From: Toxorhynchites rutilus septentrionalis
Lineage: Eukaryota; Arthropoda; Insecta; Diptera; Culicidae
Length of the DNA stretch: 64,000 nucleotides
Direction of reading: 5' to 3'
Assembly (NCBI RefSeq): GCF_029784135.1
Contig: NC_073746.1
Location: 262,299,598-262,363,597 of the forward strand
How positions within the stretch are numbered: position 1 is the stretch's first letter; each line of letters starts with the position of its first letter. Positions 21,465 through 33,547 of the stretch are shown piece after piece. The notes beneath the pieces were generated by a model that saw only the letters and a list, made by a program, of their open reading frames with translations, ran no database searches and had not been told where the DNA came from. The position numbers and the translations under genes are program-made.

Positions 21465-22753
21465 AAGGGTGTGTCACATCAAATTGCATCACGGAAAAAA
21501 CATTGTAGAAATTCGCCCAGTAGACCGATCCTTTTGAAAATTTTAGACAGTAAAATAAAAACTATTAAACAACTTTTGGCATTTTCTTTTTATTCATACT
21601 TCGAGCCCAAGCCCGTATGCTCGCACCTTCCTCTTTACCCCGTCCATAAGGTTCTGTACAACGTCAGGTTGTAGTTTTTTTTGAACAGAAATCCATTTTC
21701 TCTTGAAGTCCGCCTCCGATTTGACAACTTTTGGGTTCTTCCGGAGGGCCTGCTTCATAATCGCCCAATATTTCTCTATTGGGCGAAGCTCCGGCGCGTT
21801 GGGCGGGTTCATTTCCTCTGGCACGAAGGTGACCCCGTTGGCTTCGTACCACTCCAACACGTCCTTTGAATAGTGGCACGAAGCGAGATCCAGCCAGAAG
21901 ATGGTCGGGCCCTCGTGCTGCTTCAATAGTGGTAGTAAGCGCTTCTGTAGGCACTCCTTAAGGTAAACCTGCCCGTTTACCGTGCCGGTCATCACGAAGG
22001 GGGTGCTCCGCTTTCCGCAAGAGCAGATCGCTTGCCATGTACTTTTTGGCAAACTTGGATAGTTTCTGCTTGCGAATCTCCTCCGGAACGCTGAATTTGT
22101 CCTCTGCGGAGAAGAACAACAGGCCCGGCAGCTGACGAAAGTCCGCTTTGACGTAGGTTTCGTCGTCCATTACCAGGCAATGCGGCTTCGTCAGCATTTC
22201 GGTGTACAGCTTCCGGGCTCGCGTCTTCCCCACAATGTTTTGCCTTTCGTCGCGGTTAGGAGCCTTCTGAACCTTGTATGTACGCAGGCCCTCCCGCTGC
22301 TTGGTCCGCTGGACGAATGACCCTGACAAATTCAGCTTATTGGCGACATCCCGGACCGAACTTCTCGGATCACGTCTAAACTGCTTAACTACGCGCTTGT
22401 GATCTTTTTCACTGACGGAGCATCCATTTTTGCCGTTCTTCACCTTCCGGTCGATGGTTAGGTTCTCGAAGTATCGTTTTAGTACTCTGCTGACGATTGG
22501 ACGATTCCCAGCATCTTACCGATGTCCCGATGTGACAACTCCGGATTCTCGAAATGAGTGCACAGGATTAATTCACGACGCTCTTTTTCGTTCGACGACA
22601 TTTTTACAAATTTACGAAAAATAGACAGTGAAGCATGGCCAACGTGAACTATACACTCTTATCTGATTATAAGCGAAAGCTGAAGATATAATTCCTAAAA
22701 ATTAAATTTCTACAGCGTTTTTTCCGTGATGCAATTTGATGCGACACACCCTT
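21465..22753 (-). mobile_element. DD37E Tc1/mariner-type transposon, copy 1 (inactive)
   Basis: The element is bounded by AAGGGTGTGTCACATC at 21465 and its inverted partner ending at 22753. The terminal inverted repeats are about 45 bp and TA target duplications lie at 21463-21464 and 22754-22755. The transposase is on the minus strand, ATG at 22601 to stop at 21594. Compared with the copy at 46689-47986 it lacks four bases near 22036 and five near 22495, giving two frameshifts. The third-acid spacing is DD37E: LDLASCHYS through PIEKYW has 37 residues between Asp and Glu. Confidence 0.93.
21594..22601 (-). pseudogene. DD37E transposase, two frameshifts
   Basis: This is a cut-and-paste transposase of the mosquito ITmD37E type. 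It is read from MSSNEKERRELILCTHFENP at 22601. A 5-base loss shifts the frame before the DNA-binding region KNGKNGCSVSEKDHKRVVK. The core shows VMDDETYVKADFRQLPG (first Asp) before a second loss breaks it near 22036. It then reads WQAICSCGKRS, IFWLDLASCHYS and PIEKYWAIMKQALRK and ends YGLGLEV. All three acidic residues are still present, but not in one frame. Confidence 0.92.
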
Positions 22754-22755
22754 TA

Positions 22756-25106
22756 TTGTGATGATTTGTCAGTTCCTAGTACCTGAAGAGAAATAGTTCT
22801 TCTCAGTTGCTCTGTTTTTGATTAATATCCATAATCTGAAAAGTTGAATCAGAATTGAGAATACTTCTATAATAAATTGAAGACAGTTAAGCTGATTTCA
22901 CCCAAGTCCCAGGGAAAATCAGATAGCCATATATTGCTCACGCAATGGGATCGTCCTCGACGAGCAGCGATTGCAAGGGGCAATTCAACCGTACAAATGT
23001 GGAAATTTTCTCTGCCCAGGTATATGGCGATTCCACACAGCGGGTTTATATTAAAATTAATGAGACTTTAAAAATACTAGCACAATTTACGCGATGGAGT
23101 TTTCTTTGACGTGAAGTTTCCGTGCTGAGCTTTAACACGATTCGAAAAAACATCGGCCAACCCGTTTGCTTTTTATTCCGTGCTTATTTTCAAGTTTCTA
23201 TTCTTCATCGCGGCTAGAGTAACTGTACCAATCCCTAACCGTTTCCGTAAATTATTTTCCTTCCTTGATGCAAAGACGTAAGTCACGCCTTTCGGTCGAG
23301 GGTACCGCCGGGAAAAACAGTAAACAAGTTTATTTTTCTTCAAAATAGAAGAAAACGGCCGAGGAGAAAAACATCGCAGAAGTATGGCGTTGGAGCGTGA
23401 TGGTACTGTTGAAGTACGAGTTCAGGCAGTACAATATGGCAAGGGTGAAGATTTGAAGTTCAGGTGTTATAAGAGATGGGGGAAGAATTCATAAACTTTG
23501 CTGCCTGTGCCACCGCTGCTTTTCAATTGTACAAGACGCATAAATAAGTTTCCTATTGGAAGATGGGTGCAGCAGTTTCGAAATACAACTAGAACGAAGC
23601 ACGCTACGAGCATCAATCATTTGTTGTACGCTAAAAGGAACAAGATGTATTCACTTGTTTTCTCGAGCACTTTTGGCAAAGATATGAGTTGATAAGAACT
23701 GCCGCGGATCATGTGAAATTGGATGAATTTCTCTGGCTGTTCCCATGTTCTTTCAATTGATTATCAATAAATGAACCATAAAAAACAAACCCAATTTGGT
23801 TAAAGGATACTTGTTACTTGTGGCAGGTCATCGAATATCGAAAACCGTCACGTAGAACGGAATCTATTTGGAAATCAAACCGTGTTCAGACTAGCAAACG
23901 TCAATATCAAAACCTATGCCCTAGTTTCTATTAACCCGATACCTGAACTGGAGTACGTTTGCCGTGGCATATCAAAAACCACTTCCACCCTGTGGTCCCG
24001 ATTCCTTCTTCGACTTTGTCCACTGAGATGTGTCTGGAAAATTAAAAACAAACTCATCCGGAAAAGTAGAAAACCCAGTCGGAAATTGAAGTGTCTTCTC
24101 TGGCTTCGAAGCTCCGTTCTGCGTGACGGAAAGCACGATGAGAGATACTCTGCTGGGATTGCTTCTCTACTATTTCTACCATCCTGCCCTCGGACCAACC
24201 ATTGCTCTCTGTCTACCTCCATCATATGGTAATAGTTTTTGCCCGTTAGAGTGCGCTAAGAGCAACGATATCACTGTTCTGACTTGGATCACTTCATTAT
24301 GCATTATCTGAGAGTTCAGCGCATACTGAAGTTGGTGGTGCAATGCGTTTGCTACGGAATGCTACTCGGCTTTCCATGGTGGTAAAAAATCAACTGAAAC
24401 GCGTCGTTATGAGAACTAAATCCAATGAACTAGTGCAATCGTACCTGCATTTTCCTGCTCCCACATGGTTTGATGGGGAGAACAAGAAGGCCAAATTTCC
24501 ATATATGCCAAATGGCAGATAAGAGTGCCAAGTTGCCATCCTGTGCAGAGTTTCAATTCATTTTCAGTGAACTCTTAGCAGATGGCTCGGGGCGATAAGT
24601 CGACAGCGACAGGTACAGCGCCATAAAAATCAATATTGCGTCGTGTGCCTGAGCAAATAAGCTATGAAAAGGGATGACTAGCCCCAGTCCGTCCCCCTTG
24701 CTGTGGTTGACTGACAGCTGGCTCCGTTTGATTTAGATTAGCCGACGTTCATCAATCTATGGTATCTAGGTGTCGGCCGCAAGGCAATTTATTCGTTTAT
24801 GATTGCGGCCTATCTTCGAGTGCAGGCTAGCACGTATTTATACAGCGTGCGAGGGTGTAGTAATCTTTGCGAACTTATCAATAGTTGTTCTGACGAGTTG
24901 ACAAAAATATGATTGCGCGGGAGGAAAATATTGCGAATCGATTGCCCCTCGTGGCGGTGGAAATGATACACTAGAGAAGACGACATATTCAGGAAGTGTG
25001 CGTGTCTGCCTCATGTATGTGTATGATTGGTCTGGGAAACAAAACCTTCTAATATTTTCTGTGAAAAAAAGACGTATGAGACAATATCAAAATGTCTCGA
25101 ATGCAG
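22756..25106. other. Apparently single-copy spacer, no gene recognised
   Basis: This stretch is less repetitive than its surroundings and shows no repeat shared with the rest of the window. Overlapping open frames on both strands at 23882-24232 (plus, 116 codons) and 23914-24225 (minus, 103 codons) lack recognisable domains. The region 24580-24900 is richer in G+C. It could hold exons or regulatory DNA of a host gene, but nothing in the sequence proves it. Confidence 0.4.
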
Positions 25107-25920
25107 TGTTACACAGCCATTCCATGTCAAACCAATATAGTGGCTCTCAGATTTGTTACAACTGGTAGTTTTGTTTCTCATCACAAAATATTAAACTCGG
25201 ATTTTATTATTTTTTCATTAGGGTGAACATTTTCAGTTTAGGGTGGTCCGAAAAATGAAAATTTTCCTCTTTTATTCAAAAGTAACTTTCTTCAAAAATT
25301 CATAACTTTCGAACTACTGAACCGATTCAAATGATTGACATAGCAAATTGAATTTGATCTTGGAATTGGTCTTTCGTGAAAAAATACTACAGTTGCAGAA
25401 CATTTGAATTTTGTTTTCGTTATTTTTGATTGTATTTTTCTATGGTTTCCATTGTCTCGGGACTAAGGGCGCTATATGTGATCGTCCACGAAGCAAGGGA
25501 CCTAGTCCGTATTTTCAACATTCCGAGAAAAACGCGTTTAAAGTTTTTACTATCACTTCGCGAGATTGCGTTACAAACGGTATATCGGTTTGAATGGTCG
25601 AATCAACTTCGTAAACCACTCTGAACTTTAAAACAACCTTTTGTAGAAAATTAATTTTTGTAATTTTTTTCATGCGTTTCGAAATAAATATTTTTATCGG
25701 GTTTGTACGAAAACTGCATTTACGGCGTCAATATTCGACTTAGAGACTTCGGATTTGTTTTAAACGATTTTCAGGGTTTTCCGGTCCCGAATCGCTGAAA
25801 AGTGAATTTGCCAAAAATCACGTACTAGGCCCCATTTTTCGTGGACGATCACATATTTTGTTTATATTTTTTCTTGAATGCTGATGTTTTTTTTACATAA
25901 CATATCCAAAAATCAGGGAG
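25107..25920 (+). repeat. Dispersed CAGCCATTCCATG repeat, copy 1, with nested MITE
   Basis: It begins CAGCCATTCCATGTCAAACC and contains landmark words ATATAGTGG, TCATAACTTTCGAACTACTG and CTAAGGGCGCTATA. The same series is found at 26924-27700 and 61624-63157. It is interrupted at its GGGCGCTATA word by an inserted element (25477-25853). The right side fades near 25920. It is non-coding. Confidence 0.8.
25477..25853. mobile_element. TA MITE with TGTGATCGTCCACGAA ends
   Basis: TGTGATCGTCCACGAA at the left and its inverted partner TTCGTGGACGATCACA at the right enclose 377 bases, with TA on both sides (25475-25476 and 25854-25855). The related copy near 27270 reads uninterrupted across the same GGGCGCTATATTTT site, so this is an insertion with an observable empty site. 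No coding frame is seen. Confidence 0.88.
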
Positions 25921-25989
25921 AAGTTTTTATAAAGGTTATCAATGCACAATGGCCCAGAAGATGCATTTAAGTGGAAATTAGCATTTAGA

Positions 25990-26920
25990 GCTCGACAGTT
26001 ATTCTCTATACAAAAACTGTCTTCGACAAAAATGTTACATATGATAAAGCAATTTTTAGGATGACCAAAATTGTCGATGAAATAAAGAATACAACATTCC
26101 TATCTTCATTTATAGAGGTAAACAATGTTCGACAATATTGTAGCTCCAGTTATTTGAGACATCTTTGTAGAACAAAGTTTTATTCTATTTATTTTCCTAT
26201 TTCTATTTCTTGAGATAACCGATTTAGCGGTTTGTTTCGAGTTGCGTTAGGGACACCGTGAAAAAAAAACTGTATTTTTGCTCTGACTTTTATGTTTCAA
26301 ATTCTACATACAAACTGTCTTCCAAAGACTTTTAGAGCTTTCTAATACAAACATTTTGCGATGCAGAACTTGTCAACATCCCCACTTCACTCAAAGTTAT
26401 TGATATTTCCTCCCCAAAAATACGCTCTTTTCATTTGTTTGTCATTCTTTCTGGGGCAAACATAGAAATGACTATTAACGGAATTTGGAAGAACAAATTT
26501 CACTCTATATAATAAGTGGTTTTCAAAGCTGTGTTATTTTTTGTGCTTGAGTAAATTGAAAAGGAAATCATGTGTTTTCGGGTGAAAACTTATCAATAAC
26601 TTTAAGCAGGATAAATATATTGTCACGTTCTGCATTGCAAAATGTTCGTATTGATAAGCTCTAAAAGTCGTACGAAGACAATTTCGATGTAAAATTTTAA
26701 ATATAAAAGTTAGATTAAAAACCTAGTTTTTTCATGGTTACCCTAATGGAACTTGAATAGAAATCGCAAAAAAACAACTTTGTGGGAGATATTTATCCTT
26801 TAGACAAAAAATGTCTTGGACAAAGTTCATACATATAATAGAGCGCTCATTTTTATGTTATCAAAAATAGGGTGACCAAAATTGTCGATGAAATAAAAAA
26901 TCTATCTTTCTTATCTTTAT
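25990..26920. repeat. Direct-repeat segment enclosing a foldback MITE
   Basis: The words GACCAAAATTGTCGATGAAA occur at about 26065 and 26874 in the same direction. Similar flanks (AAAACTGTCTTCGACAAA versus AAAAATGTCTTGGACAAA) precede them. Between them lies the inverted-repeat element 26250-26743. The origin of the direct duplication is unclear. Confidence 0.6.
26250..26743. mobile_element. TA MITE with ~200-bp inverted arms
   Basis: The left end GGGACACCGTGAAAA and the inverted right end GGGTAACCATGAAAA are flanked by TA (26248-26249 and 26744-26745). Inward pairing extends over about 200 bases, sharing CTTTTAGAGCTT, ACATTTTGC and AAAGTTATTGATA in inverted order. It is about 494 bp and has no open frame. 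Confidence 0.75.
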
Positions 26921-26923
26921 ATA

Positions 26924-28285
26924 CAGCCATTCCATGCCGATATAGTGGTTCTCAGATATTCGTGAAAATTGGTGGTTTTGTTCTTTATCGCAAAACATTA
27001 AACCCGTTTTTTTCAGTAGTGTGACCATTTCCATTTTGGGGTTGTTCGAAAAATCAACTTTTTCCACTTTTTTCCAAAAATGACTTTTTTCAAAAATGCA
27101 TAACTTTTTAAATACTAGACCGATTCAGATGATCGACATACCACATTAAAGCCAAAAGACCAATGGTCTTTTTTGAAAAAAATACTACACCTGCTGAAAA
27201 TTCGAATTCTGTTCTCATTCAATAATTGAATTCGAATTTTGTTGTTTTCATAGTCTCGGAACCAAGGGCGCTATATTTTTTTATATTTTTTTTCTGAAAA
27301 GTTGAGGAATTTTTACATAACATATGTCGAAACCAGAGAGTCGTTTTTCTTCGTTTCTGAGTTGATTTCAAAGTTAACCGATGGTTCGAAAAATCAATTT
27401 TTTCCTCTATTCCTCTTCCAACACAAACATTCATAACTTTTGATCTAATGGACCGATTCAGATGATCGACACATAAAATTAAAGCTAATTTAAAAAATAT
27501 TAGACTTGCGAAAAAAATGGATTTTAATTTCGTAATTATCGATTGTATTAGTTTTTTATAGTTTACATGGTTTCGGGACCAAGGATGACATGTAACTATT
27601 TTTAATATTTTTTCTTGAAAGCTGAGGTTTTTTTACATAACATATCCAAAAATCATGTGTATTTTCAACATTTTCATGTGTTATTTTTCGTTTTTAAGTT
27701 AACATGTTTTCAGTCTTCGTTCAAATTTCTATGCGACTATACTGGATGTATTCGGCTAGAATCCATTTGATAGGCAAATATGTTATTTTTTCAAAGAAAA
27801 GCTAGCTAATTGGCTTTAACTTTATGTATCGATCATCTGAATCGGTCCAACAGTTCAAGGTAATGAATTTAGAAAAAAGGGAAAAATTATTTTTTGAATC
27901 ATCGCTTAACTTTGAGAAATCATAACTCAAAAATGAAAAAAACGCCTCTCTGGTTTCGACATATGCTATATGAAAAATCCTCAGCTTTCCAGAAAAAATA
28001 TAAAAATATCCTTGTATTGTATCTTGTCTCGACCTTGGTTCCGAGAATATGAAAACAAAAAAAAAACAAATACAATCAATTATAACGAAAACAGAATTCG
28101 AACTTATAGTATTTATATATTTGTATATAGTATTTCTTCAAAAAAGACCAGCTGATTGACTTCAATTTGGTATGTCGATCACCTGGATCAGTCTAGTAGT
28201 TCAAAAGTTATGAACTTTTGAAAATAGTCATTTTTGGAATAAGAGGAAAAAGTTGATTTTTCAGACAACACTAAAATGGAAATGG
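26924..28285. repeat. Dispersed CAGCCATTCCATG repeat, copy 2, inverted-arm form
   Basis: The left part reads like copy 1 (CAGCCATTCCATGCCGATATA, GACCGATTCAGATGATCGACA, ACCAAGGGCGCTATA). The right part (27830-28285) contains the same words in inverse order and complement, such as TCGATCATCTGAATCGGTC. The whole therefore has a foldback layout. The right end is cut where a TA-MITE copy starts at 28286. Confidence 0.78.
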
Positions 28286-29270
28286 ACGTACCCTCGTAAT
28301 AACGTATCCTCGATATAACGTCACTTGATATAACATACATTTTACCTCGATATAACGTACATATTCTCGAAATCCCAAGCAATAATTTTTTGAATATTTT
28401 TTTTCTGAAAGAGCAATAAATTAGTGTAATGCGGGGCAAAGGTGCGCACCTAACTGTTGTCGTCCAATAACTATTGAAATAAAAGCAAATAAAATTCCGT
28501 TTGCTTACCAAATTGTAACTATATATATATATATATTACCTTCGAAACGTAGTACAAGCATTTTTCGGGTTGTGTTTGTAATTGGACAAATACCTATTTT
28601 AATACAAAAAGACAAATGCGCACCTTTGTCCCCACTGTGCTCCCACATAAATCAAAATGATTTGGTGTCCGTTCCTCACGATTTAACTCAAGAACGGAGC
28701 CACGAATTAAAACAGTCAGTTTCAGAATTGATGCGTCTTAGTCTGCATCAGGTTTATATGTCAAAAAAGAAATTATATACCGCGAGTATAGATTACGTAC
28801 ATAAAAATAATTTCTGTGGGAACTTGAGTGTTCGAAATGATTTATATCAATATATCAATTGTGGGTTGGATGAAGTTCGCTGGGTCAGCTGGTCTGTTAA
28901 TAAAAACGAATTCTGTTTCAAATGTTGGACATTTTCGGATATCTTATATTGTCATTCTCCTTCCTAACAAATATTTCCACGTGGTTTGTTCGACTATAAC
29001 ACCCATCCTTCCCCACCCATAAAAACACAGAACATCCCCCTCCTGCCTACTGGACGGTGCCTACACTATCTAGTAATGATGCTTCTCCCGCTTCTGATGA
29101 TAAAGCATTTATTTTTGGTATAAGTTATCTTAGAAGTTCAATTCAATAAGTGCGCACCTTTGCCCCGCATTACTCTATCTGTATTTTGATACTAAAGCTT
29201 GTTTTCAACCTTTAACCAATCCCAAAATACAACTGTTTTGTGATAGCGGATTCTAAATAAATCAAACTTG
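28286..29270. mobile_element. CGATATAACGTA-type TA MITE, copy 3, truncated and interrupted
   Basis: It shares CGATATAACGTAC-type subterminal repeats and the internal stretch ending CAATCCCAAAATACA with the intact copies at 49884-50332 and 60848-61264. Both outer tips are missing. It is split by the element 28424-29175; the two intact copies show the unsplit site. Confidence 0.85.
28424..29175. mobile_element. TA MITE with GTAATGCGGGGCAAAGG ends
   Basis: The ends GTGTAATGCGGGGCAAAGG and, inverted, GAGTAATGCGGGGCAAAGG enclose 752 bases with TA at 28422-28423 and 29176-29177. The tip motif continues GTGCGCACC on both sides. An internal TGCGCACCTTTGTCCCCACT near 28617 repeats the tip motif. The host site without insertion is seen at about 50035 and 60960. 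No transposase is encoded. Confidence 0.9.
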
Positions 29271-31366
29271 TTGGCTTTGATATAATAGCCTTACTATTTG
29301 GTGAATCCTGTTGCCTTTTTTGTCAGGAACCCGTCTCAGGGATATCAAATCTGCCTAGCTAAGCATGATTATTTTAAATGTAGTGTTAGATTATTTTTTA
29401 ATGTAAGTAGGTAAGCTAATCTATCCTGGCAATCCATTGAACTTCCAAATTGAATTTCAGTCTTTAATTTTTCCCGAACTACACACCTGCTTGTTTCTTT
29501 TCCAACTATCTCTAGAATTTTTTTATTCAAAGCAAAGTTGGTGTTATTTCGATTTCATGCTCTTTCTTTGTTCTATGGTGCTAAAATATAAACTATCCGA
29601 AACCTTGAATTGTTTCACCTTGGTAAATACTTAAACACTTTTCAACACATGTTGGTTTTGGATGAATGTTTATGATATTTTCGATAGAGCGTGGCATAAC
29701 TATTTTGGTCTCGCTATGTTTAATTGTTTAAACTCAACCTCAAGAGGCTGTAATTCTGTAATTACTTATATTTTTGTGAACAAACCTCATTTACGACGCT
29801 ATTCTATAAGTGTCCACTATCTACAGAAAATAATGAATTCTTGAATTTATTCATGAACTCTAACTGTCGATTATTCAGTAGTCATGCTCTGTGCATCAAT
29901 CATCAGATACATCGCAGCTCTTTCATCGCCCCCTTCATTCGATTAAGTCTGAACACGCAAAGCGTTGAGATCTCCATTAATTAAATTTACGAAAGTGTAG
30001 CAACTAGGACGACAAAGTTTTGTCGAAATGAAGTGCGTTACACTTAATTGGGCCAACCACCCTGGATATCAGTAAATTAATGACACTTTGATGTAGCCGT
30101 GTAACCCATTTACACAATTAAGTTAACCAGAATTGCTGAACTCATTCCCGCTCAGCAGGATACTGAAACGATGATTCTCATCCTTATGCGACGTTTTGTG
30201 TAATTTGTTGGGGTGTAATTACTCTATCTGCGGTTTGACGAGCATTTCGCAATATAAGTATCCGAAAGACACGCACGAAAGGGTAAAACATATATAAATA
30301 GCGATTACTATTGTTCGTGGGATTACATTCGCTACTCGCTCTCTAACGCAGAGTTGATTTACAATTGATAGCAATAATAAATCAGCCATTCTACTCTTTT
30401 AACCTCCTACGTTCTTTAACTCCGACAAAATCCTGCATGAATCAACATCATTCATGTTGCCCCCATTAAAATGTAATTTTGTATGCTTTCAATGTATCCA
30501 CTGTTTTTTCTGCGGTTTTCTGCGATTCTCGTTTCCACGTGTTCCGCTATTCGTTCGCAGTTGATGGGCTGCTAAGCATCAGTGGTTGCAATCAAGATGG
30601 GTTCACGTCACGCGTATCCGTTTTAGCCATAGTGACAAAGGTACAATCCACCGACAGATATTGACGATAATTTTTCCTTGAAAAAAATATAATAAGTGCC
30701 CGAATAAACTTTAGTAGCCACAAGCGACGCCCCATAAACGTGATCGCGTGCTGCTACAGCAATTTCTTCAAAGTTATGTCCAATGCTTTACTACTGGTAC
30801 GCTTTTTCATTTGTCCGAAAAGCATTTCGAGTGTCATTAGTGGAGTAATACTCAAACAACCGAGCAGACCAATTCAAACCGAATTGCTGGCCACAATGAT
30901 AGCCTTCCGGCAAGATAAACTAGCAAAAAGATTAAGTCTGGAACGTGTATTCGGCCAAAGGGAAGGAAAGCGAAGGCAGGAAAGGTGGTAGCACTGAAAC
31001 CGGATAACTTCAACTCCACTTGAGGATGATATTCCCACTCGAAGTGCAACGAATGAAAAGAGAGGAAACATAAATTTGGTAAATTTTCTTATCCTGAGCG
31101 ATAGAACGTTTCCGGAGAATTTTAGCTTCTTCCTGTAGGTGGAGCAAAATTTGAATTTGTGTTCAACTTCATTCCGAAGAAATACCAATGAAGATAAACC
31201 GTTGCATTTTTGTATGATGTTCATTAGACAAAATAATACCTGCAAGATGGAATATTGCTTCACAAAAGTGAAACACTAGAAACCACGTCTGCGAGTTTTG
31301 GTGAATTACCATTGTTCGTATTATTTCCGAATCGGCTCTTGTACTTTTCAAGGACCGTTCTTTAAG
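29271..31366. other. Spacer, no gene recognised
   Basis: There are no family motifs on either strand. A TATA-like ATATAAATAG at about 30293 is followed by GC-poor sequence without a clear gene. The largest frame (30874-31263 minus, 129 codons) has no visible domain. A short plus frame at 30740-30991 starts at a non-ATG codon. Confidence 0.4.
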
Positions 31367-31965
31367 GGGGTATTCTAGTGTAGAGACACGAATTTCTGGC
31401 ATTTTTTCGAGCTCCGTGAAAATAAGACAAAGAATATTTTTACTATACATTATATCATTATTTGTTCATCTATCTTTTAACAATAAAACAAAAATTGAAC
31501 GGAGAAAAAAAATCATAACTAGAATAGTTAAGAGCTGATGAAGTGAGAGGGTTAAAAAAAAGTTGTGCCATGGCGTACACGATTCCAGCCTTTCTGGTTA
31601 TCTAAAACAAAACAAAAATCAAACAGATTCTGAATCAGTAGGGGAAAGGGGGGCAGTTTCGGACAACGCTTGTAAAAATTAAGTGGTACAATTTTCAACC
31701 AATTTAAAAATATGAGTAAGTTAACAGCCCTTCCACCAGCAGCTGTCATATGGTTTGACATCTCGTGGTCGTTTATTACTTACAAAAAGACGGGTGGGTA
31801 ATGTCGGGGACATAACCGGAGTGACGTAGGACTATACAAACGGAACAGCTTTTGTTAAATATATATTTTAAATATATTGTTTTATTTTCTTCTCCTACGT
31901 GAATACCTACCTATCTACCTGAAAAATGGATTAGTTTACTGTTTACTCTTTATGAACATGTTGAT

Positions 31966-31981
31966 GGTTCTGAAAAGAACC
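31966..31981 (-). terminator. Histone-type 3' stem-loop (minus strand), perfect
   Basis: The plus-strand GGTTCTGAAAAGAACC is the complement of GGTTCTTTTCAGAACC, identical to the stem-loop at 16520-16535. It lies downstream of the H2A body at 32218-32450 on the same strand, at the place expected for a replication-dependent histone 3' end. Confidence 0.9.
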
Positions 31982-32217
31982 TTTGGTGTTGTGTTTTTGT
32001 TATCACTCGATATTCCCATCTTGTTCGGTTAAACCTTCCTGTTTAGCTATTGCGTTTGCCACTCGTCACAGCTTTCACAGTTGGAAAATTTCTTCCTATC
32101 CAGCTTGTACATGTTGTTCAATAAATTACATTTAATGCGACGTGCCGGAGAAACACTTTGCCACTCACTGAAACTAATTGTTGCCTTGATGAGCGCCGAA
32201 CCGAAGCTGCTCTGTTC

Positions 32218-32450
32218 TTGATGCGGGTTTTCTGATTGTCGTGAGCAGCTTTGCAAGCCAACTCGAGCACTCCGACGGCCGAAACTCTATAATCGCTGCT
32301 AGGAATATTGGTGCTCCGGCACCAATCCGTTCGGCCTAGTTACCCTTGCGGAGCAATCAGTGAATGCGACCAACAGGGAACTGGAGACCTGCACGGTTCG
32401 AGTGAGACTTTGCCTTTCCCTTAACTTGTCCTCCTTTGTTACGTCCACGA
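32218..32450 (-). pseudogene. Histone H2A pseudogene, copy B
   Basis: On the minus strand the sequence reads [20 protein letters not shown], then a stop in place of the next His-Arg region, LLRKGN, AERIGAGAP and, after a shift, a degraded alpha-2 helix through KTRI-like codons at about 32220. The N-terminal Met is lost; the region before GKAK is shifted. Its differences from the copy at 15453 show the two are diverged copies and not recent duplicates. It is non-functional. Confidence 0.85.
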
Positions 32451-32687
32451 TGCCGATGCCGTACAACCACACGGGTTTACGGTTTGAAAGAAAATAAGAT
32501 ATTTTTTTGGGGTCCGCGTGTTTTATACTCTAGCGGTACACACTCACAGAATAGAGACAAATCGGCAGACTCAGCCAGAGGGGCGAGTCCAACGAGACGA
32601 ACGAATGAGCGTTAAAAGGGAGCGATGGCAAAAAAATACATTCATTACGATTTGTTCGCTCGTTGGATTCACATGCAGGCTAAAAAG

Positions 32688-32703
32688 GGTCCTTTTCAGG
32701 ATC
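32688..32703 (+). terminator. Histone-like stem-loop, one mismatch (plus strand)
   Basis: GGTCCTTTTCAGGATC matches the histone 3' stem-loop pattern with one unpaired position and is followed by AC. It points away from the minus-strand H2A body at 32218-32450, as if a second, divergent histone gene once stood here. Only about 230 bases separate it from the H2A start, and no coding match is visible. Confidence 0.6.
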
Positions 32704-33547
32704 ACAAAATTATCTTCAATCTAAAGAGTTTATTGTTTTGTTATCACTCGATATCCCCATCTTGTTCGGCTAAACCTTCCTGTTTAGCGATTTGTTGCCA
32801 CTCGCCACAGCTTTCACAGTTGGAAAATTTCTTCCCATCCAGCTTTGTGACATGTTGTACAGTAAATTACATTCAATGCGACGTGCCGAAGCGCCACTCA
32901 GTGTCGCATTGGAGGCGATTTTAACCTGTAATTGAACATTTGCGATGACAGTGGTACAGTGTCGACTTTCAATGTGGGGTCATAATTTGGATCTCTATGT
33001 TTACAAAAATGTCCAACTAAATAAGTCGCATTACATGTCCGTCCAATTAGCTAACTGTCGAACTAATTGTAAATTGCTGTACTTTCAATCTGGAAACAAT
33101 TTAAGAATTGGTGAAAATTGAATAATCAGGAAAGTCCCCAACTATCAATATGCTCAGAACAACTGCCAAATTCACATACTCATCAGATCCTGGCAAACAA
33201 ATTATGAAAAAATCAATTTGTGTTTTATTATTATTTTGGATAATGTTTTAGAAAGCATTGAACTGTATTTCGTAAACTCTTTTTTGGAAGGTTTAATGGC
33301 CCTGAAAAGCGCCTTGTTTTATGGAATGGTTCCAATTTAGACAACTTAGTACTCGTGGTTTTGAAAAAAAACCATTTCGAATGCCCTCGATGCCGCCTTG
33401 TTCTGGATTTGCCACCAACGCAGTTTGTATAAAGAACAAACTTTTTTCTTCTGGTACCTGATGCCGTTTTGCGATTGCGTTTGCCACTCGCCACTCGCTG
33501 CAACTGCCTGTTGTCTTGATGTCCACCGAACCAAATGTGTTCTGTTC

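Noticed and set aside
25411..25624. Overlapping plus-strand frames as a small gene
   Set aside because: They run across the border of a MITE insertion in a non-coding repeat, so they are chance frames.
30285..30330. TATA-box promoter of a host gene (ATATAAATAG)
   Set aside because: AT-rich background makes such words frequent, and no coding region follows downstream.
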